A stretch of DNA of 64,000 nt from Bacillus safensis (GCA_030159235.1 BSBG01000006.1:62001-126000); one strand, 5' to 3'. Numbered from the stretch's first letter, positions 9,340 to 20,952 are shown. The notes: a model not told the origin generated them from the sequence alone. Program-made: numbers and translations.

Positions 9340-11082
9340 ATGTCCGAACGTACTTTTAATTGGAGAAACAATGACATCCGCACACAAATCGATGTAGTCG
9401 ACTCAAAAATAGTTCCAACACTCCTTTTAACCAATGGACTCGTGCTTAACCCGTTTTTGAAGCAATGGGTGAAGGCAAATATTTGGATACATGATGATCG
9501 AATTGTTTATGTCGGAGCAGAGCTTCCTCAAAATAAATCAGCTAAACGTGTGATTGATTGTGAAGAGAAATACATTGTGCCTGGGTATATAGAGCCTCAC
9601 GCGCATCCGTTCCATATTTATAATCCCCAATCACTTGCAGAATATGTGTCTCAATTTGGCACAACAACGATGGTCAGCGATAACTTATTTCTTCTTTTGC
9701 AAAGCAATGAAAAGAAAGCGCTTTCCACTCTGTGTGAATTAAAACAGCAGCCATTTCAGTATTTCTGGTGGTCCAGATACGATCTTCAAACAGAAGTCAG
9801 ATACGAAGATGAGATGCTGCCGATCAACTACCGTAAGGAATGGATTGACCATCCTGACGTCCTTCAAGGCGGCGAATTAACAAGCTGGCCGAGACTGATG
9901 GACGGTGACGATCTCATTTTATATTGCATGCAAGAAACGAAGAAGCAGAGAAAACGAATTGAAGGGCATTTCCCCGGGGCTTCTGAGAAAACGCTAACAA
10001 AAATGAAACTGTTTGGCGCAGACAGTGATCATGAAGCGATGAATGCGGACGATGTGTTAAAACGCTTGTCTCTTGGCTACCATGTTTCATTGCGGCATTC
10101 TTCCATCCGCCCAGATTTAGTGAACATTTTAAGAGAACTGCATGAGCGTGATTTTAGGCATTATGATCACTTTTTCTATACAACAGATGGAGCTGCGCCT
10201 CATTTTTATGAGGAAGGGATGATTAATCGCTTAATTTCCATTGCTCTTGAAGAAGGCGTGCCGATCATTGATGCGTATAATATGGCGACATTTAACATTG
10301 CGAAATACTATCAAATTGATGACTTATTAGGTGTTGTCGGTCCAGGCCGGCTGGCTTCTTTGAATATTTTAGATGATCCAATGAACCCAAATCCTGAAAC
10401 GGTGATATCTAAAGGGGTTATCCTCAAATTAGATGGAGAGAACCAGCATCAATTCCAAGAAACAAAATGGGAAAATGGTGGGCTTGTTCCATTAGATTTA
10501 GGCTATGACTTGACGTTGAGTGATTTGCAATTCTCTATGCCGCTAGGTGTCAAGATGAGAAATGCCGTCATTATGGAGCCTTATACAGTGGAAATTGATA
10601 ACTCGGTTAACCAGCTGTCATGTGACCATGATCAAAGCTTCTTTAGCCTGATTGACCGAAAAGGCGAGTGGCGTGTAAATACGATGCTTAAAGGTTTCGC
10701 AAACAAAGTGCAAGGCTTTGTCAGCTCGTTTTCGCTCACGGGTGACATTTTAGTGATCGGGAAAAATAAAGAAGATATGATGCTGGCACATAAGCGAATG
10801 AAAGAAATTGGCGGGGGAATCGTACTCACAGAGAACGGGAAAATTTTGCACGAAATTCCGCTGCAATTATCAGGCTGTGCATCGGCTGAACCGTTTGAGA
10901 CTGTTCTTCAGCAGGAACAAACATTGCGCGAGCTTCTCATTGAGCGCGGATACCCATTTGACTGTCCTATTGATACACTTGTCTTTTTCCAAAGTACACA
11001 TTTGCCGTATATTCGAGTGACACCAAGAGGAATATTTGATGTCATGAAAAAAACTGTACTCTTTCCGTCTATAATGCGTTAA
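9340..11082 (+). CDS. yerA: YerA, adenine deaminase-family amidohydrolase
   Basis: A 580-residue metal-dependent amidohydrolase matching YerA of B. subtilis in length and full-length pattern. Seen: the HxH metal ligands in VPGYIEPHAHPFH (about residue 85) and the FTTDGAAP and YNMATFNIAKYY segments of the adenine deaminase family. The C-terminal part has the family's GDILVIGKN and IGGGIVLTENG stretch. The predicted reaction is adenine to hypoxanthine plus ammonia, but YerA is a diverged branch and its substrate is not certain. The ribosome-binding site is AAGGAG before GTATGTGAATG. No convincing promoter was found in the 124 bases upstream. Confidence 0.85.
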   Translation: MSERTFNWRNNDIRTQIDVVDSKIVPTLLLTNGLVLNPFLKQWVKANIWIHDDRIVYVGAELPQNKSAKRVIDCEEKYIVPGYIEPHAHPFHIYNPQSLAEYVSQFGTTTMVSDNLFLLLQSNEKKALSTLCELKQQPFQYFWWSRYDLQTEVRYEDEMLPINYRKEWIDHPDVLQGGELTSWPRLMDGDDLILYCMQETKKQRKRIEGHFPGASEKTLTKMKLFGADSDHEAMNADDVLKRLSLGYHVSLRHSSIRPDLVNILRELHERDFRHYDHFFYTTDGAAPHFYEEGMINRLISIALEEGVPIIDAYNMATFNIAKYYQIDDLLGVVGPGRLASLNILDDPMNPNPETVISKGVILKLDGENQHQFQETKWENGGLVPLDLGYDLTLSDLQFSMPLGVKMRNAVIMEPYTVEIDNSVNQLSCDHDQSFFSLIDRKGEWRVNTMLKGFANKVQGFVSSFSLTGDILVIGKNKEDMMLAHKRMKEIGGGIVLTENGKILHEIPLQLSGCASAEPFETVLQQEQTLRELLIERGYPFDCPIDTLVFFQSTHLPYIRVTPRGIFDVMKKTVLFPSIMR

Positions 11083-11601
11083 AATATAACAGAGTGGAGC
11101 TGTATCATCTTTGCTGTATTTCTGACTGCTGTTATAGGGCAGAATTGAGCAATGGTTCTCTTCACTGCCATGTAAGTGAAATGTAGCTTATGTGGAGCTG
11201 TTGACAAAGCAGAGGGCTTTGACATGACGAATGAAGTACCCTAATTGTAAAATGAATTCTGTCGGTTACGCTGACCGGCCCACATATGTTGAAAGAATAG
11301 AGTAAGGCGGGACGTGTTTGTCGTCTCGCCGAGCTGTCGAAGTGATCTTTATACTGAAAGCAAACAAGTTTGTCAGATTGTCGAACAAGGAAAATGACAG
11401 AACTTGTCGAATTTGTTTACGATAAAGAAGCTTCGGCTTACGAAAGAACCTGACGGCATTTTCAGCGTAGAACCCAACCTGTCATGATCTGTTCAAAGCT
11501 CATTGCTGAGGTTTAAAAAAATTAGTCAGGAAAGATACCGCTTTCTCAGAAGAATATCGTGCGAAGTGGTGTGGCAATAGTAAAGGAGAAGATGTATTAA
11601 G
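11083..11601 (+). other. 519-bp stretch without a gene, between yerA and yerC
   Basis: No coding frame here looks like a gene. It contains several short inverted repeats: a 9-bp stem GGCGGGACG / CGTCTCGCC (11306-11314 with 11322-11330, one G-U pair), a C(UUCG)G tetraloop hairpin AAGC-TTCG-GCTT (11428-11439), TTCACT/AGTGAA near 11160-11180, and CGGT/ACCG near 11260. None is followed by a T tract. It may hold a long 5' leader or small RNA for yerC, or be the remains of yerB, which I recall at this place in B. subtilis. Neither is proven. Confidence 0.4.
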
Positions 11602-11916
11602 ATGCAAATTGATAAATTAAGGGGAAAAAGCTTAGATCAGTTATTCAACTCCATCTTATCCCTTAAAGACCTGGAAGAATGCTATCGATTCTTTGATGAT
11701 TTGTGTACCATCAATGAAATCCAATCTTTATCACAGCGTCTTGAAGTAGCGCGTATGCTTCGCGAGGGGAACACGTATCATAAAATTGAGACGGAAACAG
11801 GTGCAAGCACCGCAACTATCTCACGTGTCAAACGTTGCTTGAACTACGGCAACGATGCCTATACGATGGCACTTGACCGCGTAGCAGAACAGCAGGAAAA
11901 TGACGAAACAAAATAA
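11602..11916 (+). CDS. yerC: YerC, TrpR-like DNA-binding protein
   Basis: A 104-residue protein of the YerC/YecD TrpR-related family, equal in length to B. subtilis YerC. The C-terminal half holds the helix-turn-helix: EIQSLSQRLEVARMLREG, then ETGASTATISRVKRCLNYG as the recognition helix region. Role unknown; it is a small dimeric repressor-type protein not shown to bind tryptophan. AAAGGAGAAG precedes the ATG. A long non-coding stretch lies upstream and a strong terminator follows, so it appears to be transcribed alone. Confidence 0.9.
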   Translation: MQIDKLRGKSLDQLFNSILSLKDLEECYRFFDDLCTINEIQSLSQRLEVARMLREGNTYHKIETETGASTATISRVKRCLNYGNDAYTMALDRVAEQQENDETK

Positions 11917-11926
11917 AGCAGCTTTC

Positions 11927-11974
11927 ACTGTAAACAACCCCATTCACGAAAATGGACTTGTTTACAGTTTTTTT
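11927..11974 (+). terminator. Rho-independent terminator of yerC
   Basis: A perfect 11-bp stem ACTGTAAACAA (11927-11937) / TTGTTTACAGT (11958-11968), with a smaller CCAT/ATGG pairing inside the loop, is followed by seven T residues. Confidence 0.92.
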
Positions 11975-12050
11975 ATGGAGAGCGCAATGAGAAGGCAAGC
12001 AGGGACTGAAAAAACTTTACTTTAGCTCGCCCATAGCTAAAAAGTTAATG

Positions 12051-12077
12051 AAAAAAAGGTGCGTTTTCGCACCTTTT
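12051..12077 (-). terminator. Rho-independent terminator of yerD
   Basis: A 10-bp stem AAAAGGTGCG / CGCACCTTTT with a 4-base loop sits 5 bases downstream of the yerD stop (minus strand) and runs into a T tract (the A run at 12051-12057 on the plus strand). Confidence 0.9.
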
Positions 12078-12081
12078 CAAG

Positions 12082-13662
12082 CTAGACAGATGGCTGTGTG
12101 CTTGAGAACGTCGGCACTTCACTTGTTTGGCCATTCTCTTGTCTAAAGATAATATGTTTTTCAGTAAAATGAATAGGCGATTCGATTCCCGCTGCTGCGG
12201 ATAAGTTGAACAGACCTTCTCTAAGAGACAGGATATAATTGCATACTCGGTATTTTTTTTCTTCAATCGATAAACCCTTTTGCAGCTTTGGATCTGTCGT
12301 AGCGACACCGACTGGGCATTTATTCGTGTGACATACTTGTGCGCGAATGCATCCGACTGAAAACATAAGTCCTCTGGCAATATTCACAAAGTCAGCACCC
12401 ATCGAAAGGGCAATCGCCATTTTATCAGGCGAGAGAAGCTTACCAGAAGCAAAGAGCTTCACCTGATCTCTGACACCGTATTCCTTCAATATTTGATGAA
12501 CCATTGGAAGTGCCGTGAAAATCGGAAGCCCTGCGGAATCTGCCAATTCATGAAAGGACGCACCTGTACCGCCTTCTCCGCCATCAACCGTAATAAAATC
12601 AGGGTGTTTCCCGCTTTTTTTCATATAGCTGGCAAGCTCTTCAATGTTTTCTTTATGTCCGACAACAAGCTTGATTCCAACAGGCTTCCCGCCTATACTT
12701 CGCAGCTCCTCAATGAAATCAAACATGTCAGGGATGGAGTGGAACATCTCAAAGCGGTTTGGGCTATCAATGGATTGATGAGGCGGCAATTTGCGGATGT
12801 TCGCAATTTCTTCGGTGACCTTTTCGCCATCAATATGACCGCCGCGCGTTTTTGCCCCTTGTGCCAGCTTGAGTTCAAACGCTTTGACTTCCTCGTGCTC
12901 GCTTTTTTTCTTGAATTCTTCAAAGGAAAATGCGCCATCCTCTGTTCTAACACCAAATAGACCGGGACCAATTTGGCAGATGATATCGGCGCCACCTTTA
13001 AGATGATAAGGAGAAAGCCCGCCTTCACCTGTGTTCATCCATGTACCGCCGGCCATTTTTAATCCTGAGGATAAAGCTGCAATCGCTCTGTCGCCTAAGG
13101 AGCCGTAGCTCATGGCGGATTGACCAATCAGTCCTTTCACATGGAAAGGTTTTTGACATGTGTGTTCGCCAATGACTTGTACATCCTCTTGATGGAGAAA
13201 ATAAGGCTTTGCTTCGACCTCTTTAAAATGTTCACTTCTTCGCAGTAAATTATCTTGATCAATTTGATACACTTTCGTTTGAATTTTTTCAGATTGATCG
13301 ATGCGTAATTCATTCCGCTGCTTTGGAAATAGGACGTTTCGAATGTAATAGCCAGGCTTGTCAAAATCACGTTTTGATCCAAAGCCCATCGTCCGGCTTT
13401 TGTACTTTCCAGACATGACCGCCTGCTCGTATTCTCTTCTTGAGAAAGGCAGCTCCTCTCGATCATTCAGAAACAAATATTGGCGAAGCTCAGGCCCTAT
13501 TTTTTCAAAAATAAACCGCAGATTTCCAATAACTGGATAATTACGCAGGACTGAATGTTCTTCCTGTTTTTCATCCCTCATCCAAATCCAGAAAAATAAA
13601 ATGATGGGTATGATGAAACAAATGACTAGCAGTACGCTGATGACAAGTAAGGTTGTTGTCAC
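12082..13662 (-). CDS. yerD: YerD, membrane-anchored glutamate synthase-like FMN protein
   Basis: A 526-residue protein of the FMN-binding glutamate synthase large-subunit domain family, matching YerD. One N-terminal membrane helix (about residues 1-26, very hydrophobic, ending FFWIWMRDEK) is followed by the TIM-barrel FMN domain: QSAMSYGSLGDRA, TGEGGLSPYH, KLVVGHKE, TVDGGEGGTGAS, and the iron-sulfur-type Cys cluster VGCIRAQVCHTNKCPVGVATTD. It lacks the glutaminase domain of true glutamate synthase, so its reaction is unknown. I chose the GTG at 13662 because AAGAGGGG lies 6 bases upstream; an ATG 21 bases further up has no site. A sigma-B-like promoter lies just upstream, fitting YerD as a general stress protein. 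Confidence 0.88.
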   Translation of the reverse strand: MTTTLLVISVLLVICFIIPIILFFWIWMRDEKQEEHSVLRNYPVIGNLRFIFEKIGPELRQYLFLNDREELPFSRREYEQAVMSGKYKSRTMGFGSKRDFDKPGYYIRNVLFPKQRNELRIDQSEKIQTKVYQIDQDNLLRRSEHFKEVEAKPYFLHQEDVQVIGEHTCQKPFHVKGLIGQSAMSYGSLGDRAIAALSSGLKMAGGTWMNTGEGGLSPYHLKGGADIICQIGPGLFGVRTEDGAFSFEEFKKKSEHEEVKAFELKLAQGAKTRGGHIDGEKVTEEIANIRKLPPHQSIDSPNRFEMFHSIPDMFDFIEELRSIGGKPVGIKLVVGHKENIEELASYMKKSGKHPDFITVDGGEGGTGASFHELADSAGLPIFTALPMVHQILKEYGVRDQVKLFASGKLLSPDKMAIALSMGADFVNIARGLMFSVGCIRAQVCHTNKCPVGVATTDPKLQKGLSIEEKKYRVCNYILSLREGLFNLSAAAGIESPIHFTEKHIIFRQENGQTSEVPTFSSTQPSV

Positions 13663-13697
13663 GAAAATCCCCTCTTTTCTCATTCATTGCTGTTGTT

Positions 13698-13723
13698 ATT
13701 CCACTTTTCATGAAAAGAGAAAC
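13698..13723 (-). promoter_or_regulatory. Sigma-B-like promoter of yerD
   Basis: On the minus strand GTTTCT (13723-13718), a 14-base spacer, then TGGAAT (13703-13698). This fits the sigma-B pattern GTTTAA - 12 to 15 - GGGWAW with all four core GTTT bases and five of six -10 bases. Transcription would start about 30 bases before the GTG start. No experimental data are in the sequence. Confidence 0.6.
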
Positions 13724-13742
13724 CACATGAACATATCGTAAC

Positions 13743-13767
13743 GTTTAGAAATGAAAAGGCGGGGTAA
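13743..13767 (+). promoter_or_regulatory. Sigma-B-like promoter of the 76-residue gene
   Basis: GTTTAG (13743-13748), a 13-base spacer, then GGGTAA (13762-13767), a close match to the sigma-B consensus. The -35 lies 19 bases from the opposite-facing sigma-B-like -35 of yerD. The ribosome-binding site GGGGAGGG and the start codon follow about 20-35 bases downstream, which is the spacing expected of a working promoter. Confidence 0.65.
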
Positions 13768-13801
13768 CTTACAAATAAGATGTTAAGGGGAGGGAACATT
13801 C

Positions 13802-14032
13802 ATGAATAAGCGTCCAAATGCGTATGTACTTGCAGGATTAGGGGTTGGAGGAGCTGTGTTATTAGCGGTCAAAAATAAACAGCATCTGAAAAAATGGGCA
13901 AGCATGTTCCAGTCAGATAAAAAGATTCCTGAAAAAGCCGGCCACCCCGATCCGTTAGATATCCAAGACAACAAAATGGTCGATGAAGGGGCTATGACAT
14001 CCGTCCATTATTTTAATGAAGTGAGACAATAG
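13802..14032 (+). CDS. Small protein with N-terminal hydrophobic segment, 76 residues, unknown function
   Basis: Not recognised as a named family. The strong ribosome-binding site GGGGAGGG precedes the ATG. Residues about 8-23 (YVLAGLGVGGAVLLAV) form a short hydrophobic helix, followed by a basic stretch (KNKQHLKKWA) and a charged, probably extended tail. It may therefore be a membrane-tethered peptide with the tail in the cytoplasm. It is transcribed away from yerD and has its own sigma-B-like promoter, which suggests a general stress function. A terminator follows the stop codon directly. The last 78 bases overlap the 3' end of an opposing gene. Confidence 0.75.
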   Translation: MNKRPNAYVLAGLGVGGAVLLAVKNKQHLKKWASMFQSDKKIPEKAGHPDPLDIQDNKMVDEGAMTSVHYFNEVRQ

Positions 14033-14425
14033 TTTGAAAAGCCGTTTTGACCATTCAAAACGGTTTTTTCTTGTCTTTCTTTTGACGTGATATCGAAGAG
14101 GATTGACAATGGTAAATCCGATCAGTCCATTGTGATTAGGCATCGAGAATTGAAATTCAATGCCCGATAAATGATAGGTTGAGAGAACCTCCTGATCCGT
14201 AAAACGTAACGAAAGCTCGTCCTCATATACCGGCGTGTTCTGGAGAACTTTCGCTTCTTCTGCAAATAACTCCAGCCCAGCCACTCTTCCCTCTTTGTCG
14301 ATGTCTACGTTCACACATTCATTCACGTCTAATTCAACGGTTTCTTTGATTGTCCCGATTCCAGGCGAGATGAGATAGATGTATCCGATGTCGATCGTTT
14401 GATCATATGTGATGGTTCTTTTCAA
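13955..14425 (-). CDS. DUF2283-type protein
   Basis: A protein of about 156 residues whose N-terminal half matches the DUF2283 pattern: an ITYDQTIDIGYIYL strand pair, a TVELDVNECVNVDIDKEGRVAGLEL core, then EEAKVL. Function unknown. I chose the TTG at 14425 because AGGTG lies 6 bases upstream; a GTG 9 bases further up has no site. The C-terminal 45 or so residues are encoded across the terminator hairpin of the opposite gene and then antisense to that gene's 3' coding end. They are basic and unlike the rest, so the present stop may be a later read-through extension. Confidence 0.6.
   Translation of the reverse strand: MKRTITYDQTIDIGYIYLISPGIGTIKETVELDVNECVNVDIDKEGRVAGLELFAEEAKVLQNTPVYEDELSLRFTDQEVLSTYHLSGIEFQFSMPNHNGLIGFTIVNPLRYHVKRKTRKNRFEWSKRLFKLLSHFIKIMDGCHSPFIDHFVVLDI
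14037..14069 (+). terminator. Rho-independent terminator of the 76-residue gene
   Basis: CCGTTTTGA (14042-14050) / TCAAAACGG (14054-14062), extended by A/T pairs around one bulged G, with a tight CCA loop and then TTTTTTC. It lies inside the coding region of the opposing DUF2283 gene. Confidence 0.85.
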
Positions 14426-14659
14426 AACATTCACCTGCCAATAGATAGTAAAATGTTCCTTTATTGTATAATATCATGTGATGAGACGAAGCACTCGTAT
14501 TTCAGTTCAGTATCAATATATGTATCTCCCTCAGTCCCTCTCGAAGTGGATCTTTCCATATAGTCTGCATTTGCCTCACATAGGGTTAAAATCATCCATT
14601 TTCAAAAGAATGAAACTTTTAGCTGAAAGAGGTTACCCATTTTTTGCGGTCACTGATTT

Positions 14660-14668
14660 TGTTATAAT
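14660..14668 (+). promoter_or_regulatory. Extended -10 promoter candidate for pcrB-pcrA-ligA-camS
   Basis: TGTTATAAT: a perfect TATAAT (14663-14668) preceded by an extended TGn. The -35 region 17 bases upstream (T-rich, ending GCGG) is poor, which is typical of extended -10 promoters. It lies about 38 bases before the pcrB start codon. Confidence 0.55.
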
Positions 14669-14705
14669 ATTTAAATGGAATGAAACGAATGGAGGAACGT
14701 TTTTC

Positions 14706-15398
14706 ATGTATGATGTTACCGAGTGGAAGCATGTCTTTAAACTCGATCCAAATAAAGAAATTTCCGATGAACAGCTAGAAGCGATTTGCGAATCTGGGAC
14801 GGATGCCATATTGATTGGCGGCAGTGACAATGTGACAGAGGACAATGTGCTTCAATTGATGTCAAAGGTCCGCCGGTTTCTAGTACCTTGTGTGCTGGAA
14901 ATCTCAACACATGAGATGATTGTGCCGGGCTTCGATTTGTATTTCATCCCGACCGTCTTAAACAGCTCTCATCCTGACTGGATTGTTGGGCTTCATAAGG
15001 ACGCGATGAAGGAATTCGGTGATTTGATGTCAATGGAAGAGATTGTGCCAGAAGGCTATGTGATCTTAAATGAAGATTGTAAGGCGGCCAAGCTTACAGA
15101 GGCAAATACAGCACTGGATATCGATGACGTAAGGGCATATGCAAGAGTGGCAGAGCATTTGATGAAGCTTCCCGTTTTTTATCTAGAATACAGCGGAACG
15201 CTTGGAGACATAGAGCTTGTGAAAGAAACGAAAGCAGTACTTCATGAAACAGTTCTTTTTTATGGCGGAGGCATTCAGAACGCAAAGCAGGCAAAAGACT
15301 TCTCACAGCATGCAGACGTTGTTGTTGTAGGGAACGTCATTTATGACAATTTCAAAGAAGCATTAAAGACAGTGGGTGCAGTCAAAAAGTCATCATAG
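14706..15398 (+). CDS. pcrB: PcrB, heptaprenylglyceryl phosphate synthase
   Basis: A 230-residue TIM-barrel prenyltransferase that joins heptaprenyl diphosphate to sn-glycerol-1-phosphate, giving an archaeal-type ether lipid precursor in Bacillus. The sequence follows PcrB throughout: opening [16 protein letters not shown], then [33 protein letters not shown], and the phosphate-binding LFYGGGIQN and [11 protein letters not shown]. The ATG has GGAGGA 9 bases upstream. A longer in-frame reading starting at 14478 is rejected because it adds unrelated residues and has no ribosome-binding site. First gene of the operon with pcrA, ligA and camS. Confidence 0.95.
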   Translation: MYDVTEWKHVFKLDPNKEISDEQLEAICESGTDAILIGGSDNVTEDNVLQLMSKVRRFLVPCVLEISTHEMIVPGFDLYFIPTVLNSSHPDWIVGLHKDAMKEFGDLMSMEEIVPEGYVILNEDCKAAKLTEANTALDIDDVRAYARVAEHLMKLPVFYLEYSGTLGDIELVKETKAVLHETVLFYGGGIQNAKQAKDFSQHADVVVVGNVIYDNFKEALKTVGAVKKSS

Positions 15399-15455
15399 TC
15401 AAACAAGACGAAACAGGTTAAAATAGAACATAAGTTCGAATTGGCGGTGAATGGA

Positions 15456-17678
15456 ATGAATGAAATATCGAATCATCTATTAGAAGGGCTGAATGACGCG
15501 CAGAAGGAAGCGGTCAAAGCAACAGACGGTCCTTTGTTGTTGATGGCAGGAGCAGGAAGCGGGAAGACACGGGTGCTCACACATCGAATTGCCTACTTAA
15601 TGGCAGAAAAGCACGTGGCTCCGTGGAACATTTTAGCGATTACGTTTACAAATAAAGCAGCACGTGAAATGAGAGAACGTGTCCAGGCTATTTTAGGGCC
15701 TGGGGCAGATGACATTTGGATATCTACGTTCCACAGCATGTGTGTCCGCATTTTAAGACGCGATATTGACCGCATTGGTGTGAATCGCAACTTCTCTATT
15801 TTAGACACATCTGACCAGCTTTCAGTCATTAAAAACATTTTAAAAGAACGAAATATCGACCCTAAAAAGTTCGACCCACGCAGCATTTTAGGATCCATCA
15901 GCAGTGCAAAAAACGAACTCATTGATGCAGAGGAATACGCCAAAACAGCCGGCGATTACTATGATCAAGTGGTCAGCGACGTCTATACAGATTATCAAAA
16001 GCGATTACTCAAAAACCAATCACTCGATTTTGATGATTTAATTATGATGACGATCCGTCTGTTTGAGCGTATCCCTGAAGTATTAGAGCACTATCAGCGA
16101 AAATTCCAATACATTCACGTGGACGAGTATCAGGATACGAACAGAGCGCAGTACATGCTTGTGAAACTGCTCGCTCAGCGTTTTCAAAATATATGTGTTG
16201 TTGGTGACTCAGATCAGTCCATTTATCGCTGGCGCGGAGCGGATATTACAAACATTCTGTCCTTTGAAAAGGATTATCCGTCCAGTGAAGTGATTCTGCT
16301 TGAGCAAAATTATAGATCGACGAAACGCATTTTACATGCCGCAAATACGGTCATACAAAACAATGCAAACCGGAAGCCAAAAAATCTTTGGACAGAAAAT
16401 GATGAAGGAGCGAAGATTGCCTATTACCGCGCAGATAATGAATTCGGTGAAGGGCAATTTGTCGCTGGAAAGATTCATCAGCTTCATCAGAGCGGTAAGC
16501 GTAAATTATCTGATTTTGCAATCCTTTACCGGACCAATGCCCAGTCTCGTGTCATAGAGGAAACTTTATTGAAGTCAAACATTCAATACAACATTGTCGG
16601 CGGCACAAAGTTCTATGACAGAAAAGAGATCAAGGACATTTTGGCGTACTTACGCCTAGTGGCAAACCCAGATGACGATATTAGTTTTGCACGAATTGTG
16701 AACGTGCCAAAACGCGGAATCGGTGCGACATCTGTTGATAAAATTGCAGCATATGCGGAGATGAATGATCTGTCTATGTTTGAAGCACTTGGTCAGGTGG
16801 ACTTCATTGGACTGAGTGCAAGGGCAGCCAATGCGCTTGATGAGTTCAAACAGCTGATTGATCAGATGACAAACATGCAGGATTATTTATCTGTCACTGA
16901 ATTAACTGAAGAAATCCTAGAGAAAACAGGCTATCGTGAAGCGCTGAAGCTCGAAAAAACGATTGAAGCACAAAGCCGCTTAGAAAATATTGACGAGTTT
17001 CTATCTGTCACTAAGAACTTTGAAGAACAAAATGAAGACAAGTCACTTGTGACCTTCTTGACAGATCTCGCCCTCGTTGCAGACATTGATAAGCTGGATG
17101 AAAATGAGGAAGAAGATCAGGATGCCGTCATCTTAATGACTCTTCACGCCGCAAAAGGTCTAGAATTCCCTGTTGTTTTCTTAATGGGGATGGAGGAAGG
17201 TGTCTTCCCGCACAGCCGTTCATTAATGGAAGATGCAGAGATGGAAGAGGAGCGCCGCCTCGCATACGTAGGCATCACACGGGCTGAGGAAGAGCTTTAT
17301 TTATCGAGTGCGAAAATGAGAACACTCTTCGGCCGGACGAACATGAACCTTGAATCAAGATTCATTCGAGAAATACCAGCTGATTTATTGGACAACCTAA
17401 ATGAGAAGAAGGAAACGAAAACACCGTTTGGCCAAACGAGAGAAAGACCGCAAAGACGAGGCCCTGTCTCACGTCCGCAAACACAAACGATTCAAAACAC
17501 AGGCGGCGGCAATATTGGCTGGGCTGTGGGTGATAAAGCGGCTCATAAAAAATGGGGCGTTGGTACGGTTGTGAGTGTGAAAGGCAGCGGAGACAGCACA
17601 GAGCTTGATATTGCCTTCCCAAGCCCTACAGGCATTAAGCGTCTTCTCGCAGCATTTGCGCCAATCGAGAAGCAGTAA
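15456..17678 (+). CDS. pcrA: PcrA, ATP-dependent 3'-5' DNA helicase
   Basis: A 740-residue superfamily 1A helicase (UvrD/Rep/PcrA group), essential in Bacillus for repair, rolling-circle replication and clearing RecA and RNA polymerase from DNA. Seen: the Walker A motif AGAGSGKT at residues 31-38, motif Ia [10 protein letters not shown], motif [10 protein letters not shown] near 222, motif [17 protein letters not shown], motif [15 protein letters not shown], and motif [15 protein letters not shown]. The C-terminal RNA-polymerase-binding segment with [13 protein letters not shown] is intact. The ATG at 15456, preceded by GGTGA, gives the known N-terminus; a TTG 15 bases upstream is less likely. 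Confidence 0.97.
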   Translation: MNEISNHLLEGLNDAQKEAVKATDGPLLLMAGAGSGKTRVLTHRIAYLMAEKHVAPWNILAITFTNKAAREMRERVQAILGPGADDIWISTFHSMCVRILRRDIDRIGVNRNFSILDTSDQLSVIKNILKERNIDPKKFDPRSILGSISSAKNELIDAEEYAKTAGDYYDQVVSDVYTDYQKRLLKNQSLDFDDLIMMTIRLFERIPEVLEHYQRKFQYIHVDEYQDTNRAQYMLVKLLAQRFQNICVVGDSDQSIYRWRGADITNILSFEKDYPSSEVILLEQNYRSTKRILHAANTVIQNNANRKPKNLWTENDEGAKIAYYRADNEFGEGQFVAGKIHQLHQSGKRKLSDFAILYRTNAQSRVIEETLLKSNIQYNIVGGTKFYDRKEIKDILAYLRLVANPDDDISFARIVNVPKRGIGATSVDKIAAYAEMNDLSMFEALGQVDFIGLSARAANALDEFKQLIDQMTNMQDYLSVTELTEEILEKTGYREALKLEKTIEAQSRLENIDEFLSVTKNFEEQNEDKSLVTFLTDLALVADIDKLDENEEEDQDAVILMTLHAAKGLEFPVVFLMGMEEGVFPHSRSLMEDAEMEEERRLAYVGITRAEEELYLSSAKMRTLFGRTNMNLESRFIREIPADLLDNLNEKKETKTPFGQTRERPQRRGPVSRPQTQTIQNTGGGNIGWAVGDKAAHKKWGVGTVVSVKGSGDSTELDIAFPSPTGIKRLLAAFAPIEKQ

Positions 17679-17704
17679 ACGAATAGGACTGACAAAACGG
17701 ATGA

Positions 17705-19729
<2,025 letters not shown>

Positions 19730-19744
19730 GAGGAGTGTTATCTA

Positions 19745-20923
19745 TTGAAAAAGTTGTTATTACTGCTGACAATGCTCACACTGGTATTGTCAGCGTGTGC
19801 ACCTTTAGGGGGAAAGGAAGAGGAAGAGGTCACACAAAAAACGGATGAAACGAAGGAAACAGCCATCATCCCGATGTACAATATCTCTGACTCCTATTAC
19901 AAAATGGTGCTGCCGTTTAAACAAGGAGCTGCGAGAGGGTTAACAGCGGAGCGTCTCAACACGCGCTTGGACATTGATGAATTTGAAACAGGACTCATGC
20001 GCCTCGCAACAGAGTCATTTAATACAAACGACTATCTTTTCCAAGAAGGACAGCATTTAGATGAGGATACCGTTCTCAGCTGGCTGGCGCGCAAAAAAAC
20101 AGGCAGTGATCTGAAAAAAGCAGAAAAAGACTTTAAGAATTTAGGCTTAAATCCTGCTCTTCCAAACTCAGGTTCGACAAAGTCTAAAAATGAAAATAGT
20201 CCAATTTACTTAGCTTCCATGCTAGAGCATAATTACTTAATTCGAAAAGACAAAAACAGCTTACAGCTTGGCGGAGTTGTCATTGGTCTTGCGCTGAACT
20301 CTGTGTATTATTACCGTGAAAATATTGGTGACCCGCAGCAAGAGGTGACCATCGATTCTTCGAAAAATTCAAAGAAACTTTTGGCAGAGGGAGAAAAAAT
20401 CGCTGAACAAGTGATCAAGCGAATTCGTCAAATGGACGGACTGCAAAAAGTGCCTGTCATGATTGCCCTTTATAAGCAAGCACCAAAATCATCTATCGTT
20501 CCAGGAAACTTTATCGCCAAAACGGATGTGAAAGCAGGATCAGCTGATATCGGCAATTGGGATACGATCAAAGAGGAGAATGTATTCTTCCCTTCAGATA
20601 ATGCAAAAAGCAGCTATAAAGATGATTCCGAGCGGTTTGACCGCTTCAAGACAAAGGTCGAAGACTACTTCCCGAATTACACTGGTGTCGTAGGAAAAGG
20701 CTTTTATAAAAACGGAAACCTGCAAAAAATGAAAATCGAAATTCCTATGCAATTCTACGGAAAAACGGAAGTCGTTGCCTTCACGCAATATTTAACAGGT
20801 GAGGTCATGGATTACTATAAGAGTACCAATATCGAAATCGACATCACTTCTTCTGATCAACAGGAAGCCTTGATCACGAAAAATGCTGAAGACAAAGAGC
20901 CTATTGTTCATATATATGACTAA
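19745..20923 (+). CDS. camS: CamS/YerH-family lipoprotein
   Basis: A 392-residue lipoprotein of the CamS sex-pheromone-precursor family (YerH in B. subtilis). It begins at a TTG preceded by AGGAG. The signal peptide (about residues 1-18) ends in a clear lipobox LVLSAC, so the mature protein is lipid-anchored at Cys18 on the outer face of the membrane. The rest follows the CamS domain, with [22 protein letters not shown] and [16 protein letters not shown]. The function in Bacillus is not established; in staphylococci and enterococci the signal-peptide fragment can be a mating pheromone. Last gene of the pcrB operon, followed by a terminator. Confidence 0.93.
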   Translation: MKKLLLLLTMLTLVLSACAPLGGKEEEEVTQKTDETKETAIIPMYNISDSYYKMVLPFKQGAARGLTAERLNTRLDIDEFETGLMRLATESFNTNDYLFQEGQHLDEDTVLSWLARKKTGSDLKKAEKDFKNLGLNPALPNSGSTKSKNENSPIYLASMLEHNYLIRKDKNSLQLGGVVIGLALNSVYYYRENIGDPQQEVTIDSSKNSKKLLAEGEKIAEQVIKRIRQMDGLQKVPVMIALYKQAPKSSIVPGNFIAKTDVKAGSADIGNWDTIKEENVFFPSDNAKSSYKDDSERFDRFKTKVEDYFPNYTGVVGKGFYKNGNLQKMKIEIPMQFYGKTEVVAFTQYLTGEVMDYYKSTNIEIDITSSDQQEALITKNAEDKEPIVHIYD

Positions 20924-20927
20924 ATAT

Positions 20928-20952
20928 AAAAACCGCCTTTTGGCGGTTTTTT
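20928..20952 (+). terminator. Rho-independent terminator after camS
   Basis: A perfect 10-bp stem AAAAACCGCC / GGCGGTTTTT with a TTTT loop, 5 bases past the camS stop. It closes the core pcrB-camS operon just before the transporter gene. Confidence 0.93.

Noticed and set aside
11511..11533. Sigma-B-like promoter for yerC (GTTTAA ... AGGAAA)
   Set aside because: The spacer is only 11 bases, shorter than the 12-15 normally seen.
14478..14705. An in-frame 76-codon extension upstream of pcrB
   Set aside because: No ribosome-binding site, no PcrB-family residues, and it contains the likely promoter. The ATG at 14706 with GGAGGA gives the known N-terminus.
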